From assembly GCA_005281725.1 (NCBI GenBank), contig SSBO01000001.1, forward strand, positions 1,968,399 through 2,032,398: a stretch of DNA of 64,000 bases, given 5' to 3'. Origin of the DNA: Wuchereria bancrofti (taxonomy: Eukaryota; Nematoda; Chromadorea; Rhabditida; Onchocercidae). This document shows positions 13,901 through 28,900 of this stretch, piece after piece. Below the pieces are notes generated by a model that saw only the letters and a program-made list of their open reading frames with translations, searched no databases and was not told the origin of the DNA. The stretch's first letter is position 1, and each line of letters begins with the position of its first letter. Both the position numbers and the translations under genes were made by a program.

Positions 13901-16900
13901 GATTTTTTATTGTAAATTGTTTATTATAGCGATGAGGAGGGAATGATCAAGTTTGGTTCGGGCAGTTATAGTGTTCGGGAATCGGAAGGACTAAATCCAC
14001 AAAGCTTAACATTCCCGGTTCGGACAATTTCTTGCACTGTCACATTCCTAGATAACACTGAACGACGATTCGAAATTGAGGTATATATTACTTTTACTTT
14101 TCATTTCTTCTCTTGTTCTTTCTCGTTGTTAATTAAAATCACTGAGAAAAGTCCATAATAATTTTCATTCAAATTTCAGGAAATAAAATGAGGTTTATTG
14201 CTAGATGTTACCTTCGTGCGCAATTTGTCGTGCTATCAAAAAATTCACTTCATTGCTAAACTTTCGCATCTTTCTTGCTAAATCAAAATTAGTGGGAAAT
14301 TAAACTGTAAAGAAAAAGACTACTTATTAAGAGAAAAAAAAAATTTCAAATGTTTCTATAGAGTTCAGGAATCAAATTTCAAGTTTCATTTCTGAATAAT
14401 TTATGAAACATGAAAACAAATGCTTTTTTGTTTATCAATCGAGTAAATTATTTCATCTATTTTTTTTCTTGTTGAAAATTAGCAAATAATATCAATATTT
14501 ATAAAATATTAAGTTGGAAACTTGATACTTGTGCTTAAGCTTCAAACGAAAGGTTACGTACGTCTCGATAAAAAAAATATAAAGTGCTAATGGAAAGTTA
14601 CGTACGTTTCGATAAAAAGAAATATGAAGTGGTAGAAAATATAGTATCAGCTATACTTAACCTCTACATATTACCATTCAAAGTTTTCAACAATTTTTCT
14701 GATCAAAAATCGAATCTATCTTGAAAATAATAAAAATGTATTGCGTATGTCGCATAATACGTCTAATGAAAACTCAGTGAGGTACAATGTTGAGAAAATA
14801 AGTAAGATCACTTAGCTATTCAATAAATATATGAAAGGGAATAGTTTAATAAATGGTGACACTTGACACTGAGTATGGAATTGGAGAATTGTTTCAGTTA
14901 TTAATTCTAATATTTCAATTAATTTCAGCGTCATGCCAAAGGACAAATATTACTTAACATGGTATTTGATCATCTTGAATTGGTCGAGAAGGATTATTTC
15001 GGATTGCAATACATATCTGCCCTTGAAACAAGCCAAACCGGTGTTAAGGTTTGAGTAATATTTTGTATTAAATCTAAAATATCATTTTAGCTTCATCGAA
15101 AAAAAATTTTCCTATTTCAGTTTTATTAAAAAAAAGAGCTATTAAAATTAATAATTAATTATGTAATTCATTCATACATCGTTTCTTTATCATCTTCAAT
15201 TTTTATCATAGAATCAAATAATCACTCTATTGTTTCAGAAATGGCTTGATCCAACGAAATCGATTAGGAAACAATTATTTTGTAATTTTTCTTTCCTTCA
15301 TTTTTTGATAATTTTGAATTAACAAAACAGAATGATTTGATCTATCATTTTTTTAGTGTTTCCTTCATTTACAAACTCTGACTAGTTTTTTGATTTTTTT
15401 AATCAAAAAATATTTCTTAACCTAATCTCTTGACATTATTATTTAAATTCCTGCTTGGAGTTGTAAAATTTTTAATATTTTTACTAAAAGCATTCCTTTT
15501 TTCTTTTTTCTCTATGATATTTTGCAAATTTCCTTTCAGATCCACCATATCAATTGCATTTTCGTCTCAAATTTTATGTTAGTGATCCATCGAAATTAAT
15601 GGAAGAATATACAAGGTTTTATTTATTATTTAATACAAATTTTGAGTAAATGAGAAATGAGTCATTTTTGGTATAAATATTATAAATAAATATTACTAAC
15701 ACAATTTTTATTATTTCATGATAGTTTCTTCTAATTCTTTAGACCTAGCATATTTTTTGCAGGTATCATGTTTTTCTTCAACTCAAAAAAGATTTGTTGG
15801 AAGGTCGATTAATTTGTCCTGAAAATAGTGTTGCTATGCTTGCTAGCTATGCTGTTCAATGTATGCTTTATTTTTATTCAAGTTAAATTTTATGAAATCT
15901 TATTGATATTTTGAATAATTCACTTGATCAAATCAATACATTTTAATAAATATGAGAAAAAATTCTTAATATTGTTTAAAATAGTTAAAATTTCGTAGCT
16001 TATAACAAATTAAAACATAATTTTTCAGCAGAATTTGGTGATTACAGTGAGGAAGAACATGGTACCTCATATCTTAATGAATTCAAATTTATCCCTGAAC
16101 AGAGTACTGCTCTAGTTAAGAATGTAATCGATTTACATAAACTTCGTAAAGGACAAAGTCCAGCTGAAGCAGAATTCAATTTTCTAAAACATGCTAAAGA
16201 TCTCGACCTATATGGTATTGATCTCTATCCAGCTAAGGTTATCATTTTAATGATATATTTTTTTTTAAACTTATTTTAAAGCTTAATATTATTACTTTTT
16301 ATGTTAATCTATAGTTTTATTATAGTAAGTCCAGTCGAATAATCAATGTTCACTCGATAAAATATCAATTAACTATTAAATAATTAATTGAAAATGTTTT
16401 TTAAGAAAAATTTCATTAATTTTTGAATAAAATTTTATATAGGAAAGTAATGGTACAATGATTGGTATCGGTGTGAGTAACAGTGGCGTAGTACTTGTAC
16501 GATGTAGTCGTCGTGAATCAATCTACCCGTGGTCTGCCATTATGAAATTATCATTTAAGAAGAAGTTATTTAGTATACATATGCGCACCATCAAAAGTGA
16601 TAATGTAAGTGTATGGTTTTAAATAATGGATGAAATGAGTGATAAGAGAAAGTAACAAAAAAGATACTTTGATGTACTGAAAAGCAAAGAGAGAGAGAGA
16701 GAGAGAAGAAACGATAAATATTGAATTAGTTTATTGATAAATTTGTTTCTAGATGAAACAAAAATGTTAAATTAAATTGAGAATAGTTTTTAAAATTTTA
16801 AGTGAAAATTTTGTTGATAATATAATAATTCCTTATAATACTGTTGTAATTGACAAATTAATACTATCCTAAATGGTAATAATAAAAATGAATTACAGAC

Positions 16901-19900
16901 GGAAGAAGACATGATGATCACTTTTAACATTCAAAATCCGGAAAGTTGTAAAGCATTATGGAAAAGTTGCATTGAACATCATACATTCTTTCGACTTATT
17001 GCTCCACCAATACCGCCACCAAAATCATTCTTTAGCATTGGAAGTCGATTTCGCTATAGGTTAATTTTAGGATATCTTTTAATTTTATTTCAGATAAATT
17101 GATATTCAAATTTTTCAAAAATTATTATAAAAAATATTAGTGATGCTGGTGCACTTTCTGCAGAAATTTTAGTTTTCACGGATCCTGTTTAATTCCTGAT
17201 AGTTTTATAACACTGATGATACGTTTTGATTGTTGTAAATAAAACTTTAGAAATCTCAACTTTTTCTTTCCTAAAAGATCTTTCAGCACTGAATTTTCAT
17301 TAAATATTAAACAATCGTAGTACGGAAAAGAACACTATTAATAGATGTTGTGTTAACTATTTATTAAATAGTAGCCGTTGAATGATGAGTTTGTACAGGT
17401 GCGCCTGTCATCTATTGCTGTCTTCTTGTTTGTTCAAAGATCAATTGGAACTGTTAGTGTGGTAGTGAAATGAAATTTCATCACTTTATATTGTAAGTAT
17501 ACTACTTAGAAAACACCACCATCTTCGTACTAAGCAAATAACTCGTGATCATTTTCCAGAAAATGGACAATTTAACATCTCTTTTACTCATTGATAAATA
17601 TTTGTGCTTGTTTTCTTTCTCTTTCTCTCTCTCCCTATCTCTCTTTAATTAGCTTGTTACAAATTCTTATATTTCATTTAATTAGGAAAATTCAGTTTTA
17701 TCTTTTTTTTTTCTTAACAGTTTCTTCTATGATTTGGTTTTAAAGTATTTTATATTTTTCGCGTTAATTTTTCTTCCTTCCGATTTTGTTAACCAAAAAA
17801 AAAAGTTTGTTTATCATACTTAGATATAAGTACTCTGATAAAATGCTTTTTATCTGTCTGAAAAATAGTGCACGCGCGATATTTTCAAGTGTAAATTCGT
17901 TATTAACACTATTCACTATTCCGGAATAATTTGATCTGTAAATGAGTAAATACTTATTACTTCAATTTAAATGAGCAATTTCCTTCTTTTTTTTTTTTGT
18001 TATTTTTATGTTTTTTACTTAATCTGTCTAAATTACTAAAGTACTAGTTTCTTGTAAAAAAAAAATTCAAATTTACAAATAGGAAAGCACTTGTAGTTAG
18101 TTTTTTTTTGTTAAGAAGGAGAAAATTATTGGAATTGTGAATTGAATTATCATAGCTCATTATCATATTTAGTCATCCATTTGCGCAGCAGAAAGGTTAA
18201 TCTAACAATGTGATATGATAGAAGGAGTATGTAATTCATACACATTTATCAATTATCATTTCAGTTAGTAGAATTTTCGATATACATTCTCTTTTGGCTC
18301 ATTAGTTATACAAATTGCAAGATGGATTTCTTCTATTCTTTTTCCTCTCTCTTTCTCTCTCCCTCTCCTTCTCTCTTCTTTATTTTAGAAGAGAAGAGAG
18401 AGGGAGAGAGAAAGGAAAAATCATACTATTAGAAAAAAATATATCGAAATAACGAATTTAAAAGATAGACTGCTAAAGGAATGATAGTATTTGCTATCTA
18501 AATATGAAGACATTTAGCTCAATTTGTTCTTAGCTCATCCAAACTTACTCTGCTGTATCATACTTAATATTTGCTACTTTCTCTTTCTAAAATTTCAATT
18601 TCTTTCTTGGATCTTTTTTTTTTAATTTCATTCCAAAATTTTAATAATACTATATGATCTTCAAATAGTAATTATAGTAATCACATTTTTTTGTTTCTTA
18701 ATTTAAAAAAAATAGCTTGAACAAATTTTTGCTAAATGATCACTGATCTTGTCATAATCCTTTAAAATAATATTCTTCTTTTGCAATTTTCCTCCTTGAA
18801 TTTTATCTTCGTTTTCTTGCTATACATTTGTTCTTCCTAAAAAATTCAATTAGTAACTTTAAAATAACTCTTTGCTAATAACAGTCATTGCGAAAGTTTT
18901 TTGATTTAGATTGTGTAATTTAAGGTAAGAACAACCATATCTTCGATCTATTTATGTACCTGTGCCACTGTGCCTGATTACGTACGGTAACTATTATTTC
19001 CACTGTCGCATCGATTGTCGCATTTTATTAATATCATTTCAAAAGAAATGAAAAAGTTCACGTAGATTTTAGTTTATTAATACTCAATCGTTTTTTTTTT
19101 TTTCGTACTATTTCATGCAATTTTCGAAAATTTTCCTCCATATTTTGAAGGAAAATTTCGTCAATTATTGTAATTTGGTCAGTTAATTTGATGTATAGCT
19201 GTCAATTTTCAAAAAATTTTTTGAAGTAAATATAATTTTTATGAAATTTTAATTTAATCAAATTTCTTCATTTCTTCGACATTCAAAATTGTCACATTCA
19301 TTAGTTAGATTCTGATCTATAAGTTTGCAAAATCTTCTACTTCTTAATTTTTTCAATTATAAAAACATTCATTCCCTTTCATTCATTTCTAATTTATGAA
19401 AAAAAAAGATTATATTACTAGTAGTTCCACCTATCGATTTATCTATACGATATGATATGTATACAACAAAATTAATTTTCATTTAGTGAAAGTACAAATT
19501 GCTACATGTATTCATCATTCTGCTACTTTAACAAATGCAAAAATCATGGCGAAATTTGCTAGATATTATTGAAAAGTTTGTTTTACATTTTGAAATATTT
19601 AAAATTTTTTTCTTTGTCATATTGTTTAATGGATGAATTTTTTATCATTTTCAATACTTTTCAAGTGAGCATAGATGATTTCAGATAGATGATTTCATGA
19701 CTAATTAATAGTCTAACCAAATTCTTCTACGACAATATGTCTACTATCAATTATCTGCTCGTTCTATCATTTAATAAATTTAGTTTTTTGTTTAAATGAC
19801 TGCACAGATCATAATGAGTTGACAGGCGTAGAAGATTCTAAGTAGTTTTAAGTTGGTAGTAATGATAAGATTGATACAAATAAACATATATTATGTTTGA

Positions 19901-22900
19901 TAATAAGATATCATTGATAATCCTACAGTCAAAAAGTACAATCTTCTTTTGAGCATTCAATAATGCTTCATTCTATCCTCTTACTTATCATTATTTTAAA
20001 TATTTTTGAATAATTTAATCGATGAATGATAAGTAACGATAATGATAATGGTAGTAATCATGCTAATAATAACGATAACATCACTTAATTTGATAACAAA
20101 GGAATTGAATTTTTTTTTGATGTTTTGTGCAATTTCACTTTCACTATCATCAAATAACTGAAATGAATAGATTAACTGTATTATATTAGCATATCGCTGT
20201 TATTTCATCAAAGTTTACTTCCGCTAAAGCTTCTGACATTAAACAATCTTTTTAAACAGAAATTCAGTAAGTTTCACAGCATATGTTTGGCTTAGTCTAT
20301 GAAATACAGCTTTTCAACTCTTCTAGCTAATTCCCATTATATATAAAGTTTAAAATGAGCTTGATAGTTGGGCAAAATTTAACTGATTTGGTTTATTCTA
20401 TCTTTATTAAAGTAGTAGTAATAATAATGTTTAGTAGTAGCAATGATAAGAGAAAAATAGTAGTGATACTGAATTTCTTTTCAACTAAATGACACTTCAT
20501 TATTTCAGTGGACGAACGGAATATCAAAGTATGGAAGAGATGAGGAGACGTGCTCGTGTCGAACGCACATTTTTAAGGTTCATTTCATTTTGACTAAACA
20601 ATTTCTCAGCGCTGTCACCATTAGCTCTACTGCATTTATAAATTTAAAATGTTCTTCTGGCTACAGTGGTCAAGAAATCCACTTATTGTCTCGTACATAT
20701 GAGTGATTTAGTTTTAATTTATTTATGGCAATTTTAGAAATTTGCAAGCGAACTTTGACATTTTCATCTTTTATTTTGGATATGCTCTTATTTACTTGAA
20801 TAATTCAAAATCCTTTTCACAGTTTGAATTATGTGATTTCTCTAATTCTTCATTTACTCAAGAATACTTGCAATTTTTTGAGATATTAATTATAAATTAT
20901 CAAATTTTTTCTAGGCATTCAAACCGTGAATCCCAGAGTACGATGAATGGTAATTCGTCAGGTGCTCGAGATTATGCTTCATCTTATAGCACCACTTCAC
21001 CTGTCATCGCATCCCGCCTTTTCTGGTATTACATTGTTACAAATTTACAAATTATGAATGCTTTCTATTAAGTTATTTAATTTTTGATTCAAAGTGAAAA
21101 TTTAAAATCAGTTCGTTTCAAGCTACATCATTTCAACCTAATATATTGTTTCACTTGAATTCGATTATATATAAAAAAAATTCACGTATTTCATTTTTCT
21201 TTTTCTGTTTTTTTTTTCTATAATATTGAAATAAACAATGTAGAGAGGCATTAAAATTGTAATTTTAATTTTTCAAGAAGTTTCATCTAATAGTTTGAAT
21301 ATTTCGTTCGATGTACAAAGTTTTAGTGATGAAATAATTTTATAATTTCTAATTTATAATTGACAAGAATCTTGATAATGATTTAAGTTTAATTTGGAAC
21401 AGTTCTTGAATTACTTTGAAAAATAGTAAAATTAGTGTCATGAAAGGGAAGGTAGAACTAACTGAAAATGATTTTAACAAGCTAATTTACAATGCATGTT
21501 GCTTTTTTTTTTCTTGAAGTAATTTTTTCGGTAATTTTATTTTACGATTTCTTTCTTGCATGAATGATCCCGCATATCTTGCAGTAGTAGTTATTCTGAA
21601 ATAGAAATGCTTTTGATTATTGAAATGCCCAGATTATAAGGATTATTCGTAAGGAAATAATGTCGATAATCGTTAAGCTTTATTCATGCTTTGCTTTTAA
21701 AGTAATCAATTATGTTTACTGTAGCCGTTCGCAAATTTATTTACGAAAATGGCTTAGTGGACGCATTCGTGGTGTGTCACCATCTTCTTCCACTCTAACG
21801 ACAACCATCAATAATGCGACACGAACAGGAGAAGCTGTGACATCGTTTGGAACGCTTGATAATTCACGACAGCGCACTGGTTGCAATTCATCGGACTCAA
21901 CTTTATCACCAATCTCATCGGTTGCTGCTGCTTCAAGTGGTACTTCGAAATTTCAGCAATCTGAAATATCACATAACGCTGATACTGTGCAAAAAGAAAA
22001 CGTTGATAACAATGACAAAATTGGTAGCAAAATTGATAACTCAACTGTTGTTGCTGCTGAGCAAAGGTTCCGTTTTATTTTCTTTTTTATGCTTCTTTAA
22101 AATGCTTTTTCATATACATTATAGTAATTATTATTTGCTTCTTTTCAATTAATCAATTCGCTTTTATATTTATTTTACTAATTTAATTAATTAAGAATAA
22201 CGGTATCTATAAATGTATGAATATAGGTATACATTTCATATTTGAATAGAAAAAAGAAAAAAAATTTTTCTTACAACAATCTTTTGCTGTTTCCATTATT
22301 GCATGATTCCTTAGAAGATTGCATGCGTTAGTTATTCTATTTCTTAGAGTGTCACCGAATGATTTGCATGCGCTATTATTCCATTTCTCAGATTTCATTT
22401 ATGATTTGTACCTCATTCTATTCTTATAATTTTTCACTTATTCTTATTGTAAGAAATGTGCAAAGTAACAAATTATTATGAGAACAAATGCAACTGCATG
22501 CTATCATTTGCTGCATTCATATTGCATGCAATATGAATGCAGCTAAAATAGTTTTGGAATTGAATTCATTATAAATCTTACATCTCTCTACTGGAATTAT
22601 TTCTGATTCTTTCTTTAAGCAAATTTCCGGATTAACAAATTTCCGGATTTCAGGAATCTTAATATATAAAAATAATTTTGAAAAGATTACTTTTATTTAC
22701 AGGAAAGGATACTTTTAACACACATAGCTTACTTTTCACTTACAAGAAATAATTCTTTTAAAAGTTAAACAAAGGGAATAAAAAGAAAAGAAAAAAAATC
22801 TTTATAATATGGGAAATATCTGCGAATATTATTGTATTATTTTCGTTCTAATATTTTAATTTAATTATATGCGTCTATTGATGTTTATTAATCCATTATA

Positions 22901-25900
22901 GTTAAACTAAGTCTAAAAATTAACCTTTACAACCTTATTAGTATAATCCATTTCATTTTTTTCTTTTTTCTTTTTTTTTTTTTTCGCATTAACCTTCGTA
23001 ATAATTATTTTAATATTTTTGTGTTTTTCTATAATGCCGATAAGATGAAAAGATATTAATATCAGTTACAAAAGATAAACCTTAAGTTTGAACCAAATAT
23101 TAATTTATCAAAAAAGCTTGATTATTCTCTTGCAAGAGCTTTTCACTCTCTCTCTCTCTCTCTTATCTGATCCATATCGATTATTTTTACTCCTTCATTA
23201 TTATTGTTTACTTCTTCATACATATTGTTTACAATTGCACTATTCATTCTACTTCCGTGCTTCTGTTCATTCATTTGCACAGTTATTCAGTTTACATCTC
23301 GTAAAGAGTTGGTCATTGAAATTGTAGAATGGAAATGATTGACAGTGAGTGGTCAGTTTGTTTTACGGTTATGCTTACATTACATTACATCGATATTTTC
23401 TAAATTCCCACATTTCAAATTTCATTTCGTCTGATTTCCCTCGCATAACATAATATTATTATACATTGTAATTATATAGATCATTTCCTCCAATAATTTA
23501 TTTAGAAAAATTTTTTAGCAAATACCAAAAAAAAAAATTTCATTACCATTAAGTGATAATTTTTCACTCCAAATTAAATAATTAATCAAATATTTGACCC
23601 ATTTTCAACTTATCTTTTCTTTTGATTTAAAAAATGACTTAAAAAATTCAACAGATACTATTATTAGATTTACGGAATTGTAGTGAATATGGTGTTTGGA
23701 TGTTGTCATTTTCTTATAAATCAAGCAATCCTAATTAATATCCAGTGGAGACTTTTCTTTTTTGCTAATCTTCGTATGACGATGAAACGATTTGAAAAAA
23801 AAAGATTTTTTTTTACATCTTGAATGCAATGTAAAAGTCAACATGTATGGATGATATAATGATAAATGATCAGTATTTTTTTTTGGAAAAAAGACAGGTC
23901 AATGGAGGTCATCGTTATCTTTATCATTAGAGAAAGGTAACCTTTCTTCAAACTGCTCACTTTCATTGGGCATTTTCGAGAATGAGTTAATTTTCTTACC
24001 TTTTTTTCTTGCCTTCAAACAAATTCTCATATTCAGTAATCTAATATATCGGAAATAGATTTAAATATTTATCACTTTTAGCATTTCTACCCTTTTACAT
24101 CTCTTCTTACTTAATTTTCCATATTTAGAATTGCTCCTTCTCTGTTTTTTCTTCTTTGAAAATTCCAATATTTCGTAAAAAGTTATCGAAAAAATTTTTT
24201 TATGGAAGAAAGTTCTTTTCAAATTTGTACAAAATTGTTGACATCCTTTTTTTAGCAATTACTTTTCGGGTGAAAATTACGCTATTCGTTATGATCATTC
24301 GATCGATGTATTCTATAGAAATAAAGACATATCAATTTTATCAGTTCATTTTGTAGCAAAATATAAAACACTCAAGCTGAAAAAAGCGCATTAACAGACA
24401 TTTCCGCTTCCAGTTTTTCTTTTTTTCTTATCATTTCTGTTCTCTTGCTACCATCATTTTTTCTCTTTTACAACTTTAATTAGGGACGGAAATTATCATT
24501 AAATAATCTCATTTTTTTCAAATATTTGAGAAAAAATTGATAAGTAAGTGGTTGATGTTATTTCAAATTATTAAATGTTTTTATATATAAACATTTATCA
24601 CTATGAATTTATAAACGAATGAAGTTATAATTACCTTTACACATTGCTTGACCTTTTTTCTTCTTTTTTCTCTTTTAATTCCACAAAAATTGATATTTCT
24701 TTTTTGCCTCTTTTTTGTTTTAGTTTCAGTCAAATTAATTTGATTGAATATCCTCGTAATGATTTAATGCTTTCTCATTTATTTGTGTTCATACATAGTT
24801 TCCATTTAATCACTTTTTTCATATTCGATGAAAGAAAGCCATTTTTAGTGCCAATTTATCGGACTCCTAAAAAGTTTTTTCCTTCTTTTTATAATGTTTG
24901 ACTTCTATCTTTATGAATTAAAATTTCATAATCAGTTATTTAATAGAATATCATCAAATAGTGCTAAATGGGCCTTCTCTAAAAGATTTATTTCTTTCTT
25001 TTTTAAATTCCAGAAGTGTTATAAATTTTGTTGTTAAAATTTAAAAAATAGCACGTGCAAGTAGCAACAGTAACTTCTGCATGCAGTGCAATTTTAGAGA
25101 TGTAAACACTTTTTTTCTCCGTAAAATCTTTAAAAAATTAAAAAGAAGTATAATTTGATCTGTTTTATTTTAAATATCGTAATTTAGAAATATTATTCAT
25201 TAAATTATTTTTATTCCACTTTTTAATGGTTATTACTGTTATAATCTAATTATAAATTCATTTCTGTCAAAAGGTTTTCAAATCCAGTTCCTCTTCAAAA
25301 ACTAATTACAGTGATGGACTTAAAATCATTACCATATGGATAAAGTTTTGAAAATTCAATTTAATTTCTTCCAGCATTGGAATAAAAAAGGAAATAATTT
25401 GTGTGTCCATTAGGATAGTGAAATATAGAAAAGGTTATTAAACAGAATTCGTAGGTTATATAAAGAATAATTTCTGTACTATAACTTGATATTTGTGATA
25501 TACAGAAGAAAGAGCGCATAAAATTCATCGCCTTTCTCCATTAGACCTCCTCTCATACTGTCTATCCTTCTTGCAATCATTCTTAATCGTTGTCCTCTTT
25601 TGTCGTTTGTCGTTTGTCGTTTGACATTTTAAATTCTGCTGATGAATTGAGTGAAAAAGGTAAAAGAAGTAGTTCGTCATTGATCCCTTTTTTTCTCTCT
25701 CTCTCTCTCTCTCTCCTCTTTCTCCTTTTTATTCATTAACAAAACTTGGCAAAAAAATGCTCTTTGTTCGAGCATTACCGGCACGAATTTAGTATGTTTT
25801 TTTTTTCTTTTTTTTCTATATTATTTCATTTTCATCTTTTTTATGGTTCAATAAATTTTAATAATTATTAATTTAATTATGAGTTACACATTTAATTTAA

Positions 25901-28900
25901 TTAAACATCAATTTAATTACACATTCAATTATAATTCTAACAAATTATTATTATTTGAGGTGAATTGATATGCACTACTTACAATATCAGTAATAATTAC
26001 CTATACTTTACTGTATGATCTTAGGACTTATATATTCTCGCAAGCTAATCTTCCGTTCCTCATTGTATCTTAGTATATTTTTTTTTTTTGCTCCATCAAA
26101 TTTTGTTCAAATAAAGCAAAATATTTCTTATTTCCTCCTCTATCTCATTTATGTTCGACATTTAAGCAAGCGGAGAGAAATTTTATTTATTCGTTCATTT
26201 CGTCCCGTATCTTCCATCATTCCCCTCTCTCTCTCTTTCTTTCTCCCTGTCCCTCTTTTTCTCTGTCTAAGATGAGCATCAGTTTCTAAATGGGACATAA
26301 TCGGCAAATTAGAATGATTGTTAACCTTGAGAAGGTTCGATTAATGACTAATGCATCCTTACTTTACTTATTAAGACATCATTTTTTGAATTCATCCAAG
26401 AGAAAGCATTACAAAACAAAACAGTATTCCGTTATTTTCTACAAATTTTACTATTTTCATAAAATTTCATATATGAAACATCACAAAAGTGCAATAGAAT
26501 GTGAGTTGACATTCTTGGATGATTAAAAAAAGTTAAGATAGTAATTAGCTGTTAAATTCAAGTAGAAGCCATCATACTTACAACTGATTCAACAAGGTTT
26601 TTAATACTATTTAAGCAAATAACAAACAAGATCGCCTTTTTCTTTCTTTTTCAACCTTTAACTTTCTCTCGGAAGAGAAATAATTTCTAACAAAACCGGT
26701 TATCTTGTTTAATTTATGCCGGTTAAAGAAAAAAAAGGAAAAAATCTTTGACATTTTTACTAAATCCGAAAGAAAGAAGTGTTTTCAGGAAAGTTTTCAA
26801 GAAAAAGTAAATATAGCTTAAGTTCTACTTTGCCAACTTACAGTGTTAAATGACACTACTTAGCTTGCTTGGACTGATCTATTTTTATCACCAAACATTT
26901 GTTAATGTTGAAAGTATATTGCAGTGATTTTAGATAATGCGAAAAATCTTATTAAATTACATTATTCCTGTCGAATGATTGTTTATAACAATTAGATTAA
27001 ATTATTAAATTAGATTAAATTTCATAAGATTTGAGCAATTTGGCTCATTAATTTTAATGAACTTTTGAATAAAAACTTTACACATTTCTTTATTTACTAA
27101 TTTTATTTATGCTTTTTTCATGTTTCTATCAATGAAAATTTCTTTTTAGCTCATTTTTTAATCATAAGTTACATTTTTATCAATGAAGAATTGAAAGTAG
27201 CATAAATAAAAAGTTTAGATTTTCGGTTAATTTCCTGAAATATAACGTATTCAAAATATAAATGTGATAAACATTTTTTTTTCAAAGAAAAAAGTATTAA
27301 ATAAGAATTTTTGGAGAAATGATTTTTTTTTGTTGTTGAATGACATTAGCATTATTAAATGAAAGCCTGAAAAAAAATCTTAGGTGGAAAAATTAATTTT
27401 GGACAAAACATGTTAGTTATTTTTTTTTCTCTCCCTCTTTTTATAAATTATTCTAAAATGTTTTGTTTTCTCAAAGATTCGAGAAATGAGTCATTAAGTT
27501 GATATTACTACAAATTATTAAATTCATACCGTCTGTCTTGTTTAATTATCATTTATGCAAATTGTATGACATATGATGTTAAATATATTGCACATATTGC
27601 TGCTGTAATGTTTGTTGAGCTAATAACATTTGTTAATTGAGATCAAAGCGTTTGAAATTTATATTAGCTATGAATTTTAATAAACATACATTTTGTTAAT
27701 GAGTGCAGCAATGATAAATAAATGCAAGTGTTACATTATATTAAGATTAAATTTAACACTAATATCTCTTAAAATTAAAATCCACTATTCCCTTTTTGCA
27801 TTCTTATCATTAAATTTGCACAAAGTTTCTCTCCTTTTTTATGTATTCATATTTTTAATATTTCTATTTTTTAATATATTTTTAACAATCTTTTTTCCCT
27901 TACCTTTTGTTCTAATCATTTGTATTTAGAGAAATCAATAATAATTCTAATTTCTATTCTTTCATTCTGAAATGATTCAATTCTAATGTATTGATTTTAG
28001 TGATAGAGTTGATAGTTTCAAAATTTTTCACTTTTGCTTCAGTTTCATTAGAACAAAATGATGTTCGCTGAGATAGAAATAAGATAAATAATTGAAAGTG
28101 AAATTTAAAACATTTTGTTACATAATACAAACATCTAATTAATTATTTTCCTGAGAATGTTTGATAATGAAGAGAAGCATACTAATTTTAGTGGAAAATT
28201 TTAACTCCTCTATCTTCACTCCCTCTCACTCTCTCTTCTTTACGTTTTCTTCCTGAAAGTGCATTTTTTCACTTTTTAAAATTTACATCTCCAGTTCTAC
28301 TAATTTACTCTTTGATTCAAATTTATCTAAGCATTACAGCAGCACTGCCTCACACTCTGTTGCTTTCACTTCGACTAGTCAATCTCCACTAATTCGTAAT
28401 TTCATAAATTATCATAGAAAAATGACATCACTAGACGAATTAGCCTAAATATCAACCTAAATAATATGTGCAATTATATACATATGTGTATGCGAGTCTA
28501 TGTCTGTACTGGATGTGTGTGATGTATGTGGGTACATCTTTATGTGTAACCGGAATGTATGCGGGTACATCTGTATGTGTAACCGGAATGTATGTGGGTA
28601 CATCTGTATGTGTAACCGGAATGTATGTGGGTACATCTGTATGTGTAACCGGAATGTATGTGAGTGGCCACATATAAGATGCAGTAGTAGTGGTGGTTAG
28701 CAGTAGTGTGTTGGACATTTTTGAAGCCATCAGTAGCGTCAAGAAAGAATGAAAGGAAAGAAGGAAGGAAGGAAGTAAGCAGTGATTGAATGTTGTTAAA
28801 TGAAAATCGTAGTAGACGATAACGCCTCCTCGGATGCCGCAGTGCGCTCACTGATTATTCTATTTGAAGGATTGAAAGCATAGATGAAAGTGTCTCAGGG

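Larger units (their letters stand above)
7938..13929 (+). other. First intron of the phosphatase gene, repeat-rich
   Basis: About 6 kb between the putative first exon and the first FERM exon. It holds TTA-type low-complexity stretches (8050-8160 and 10505-10865), a GGTA-type simple repeat near 10013-10038, a GTC/GTC-type triplet run near 10984-11006, and a direct duplication (9775-9957 and 11710-11989). No further exon that fits the phosphatase could be supported. Confidence 0.45.

Noticed and set aside
28452..28851. Several overlapping frames with 11-residue repeats on both strands
   Set aside because: They come from the 33-bp minisatellite inside an intron, and no frame is preferred.
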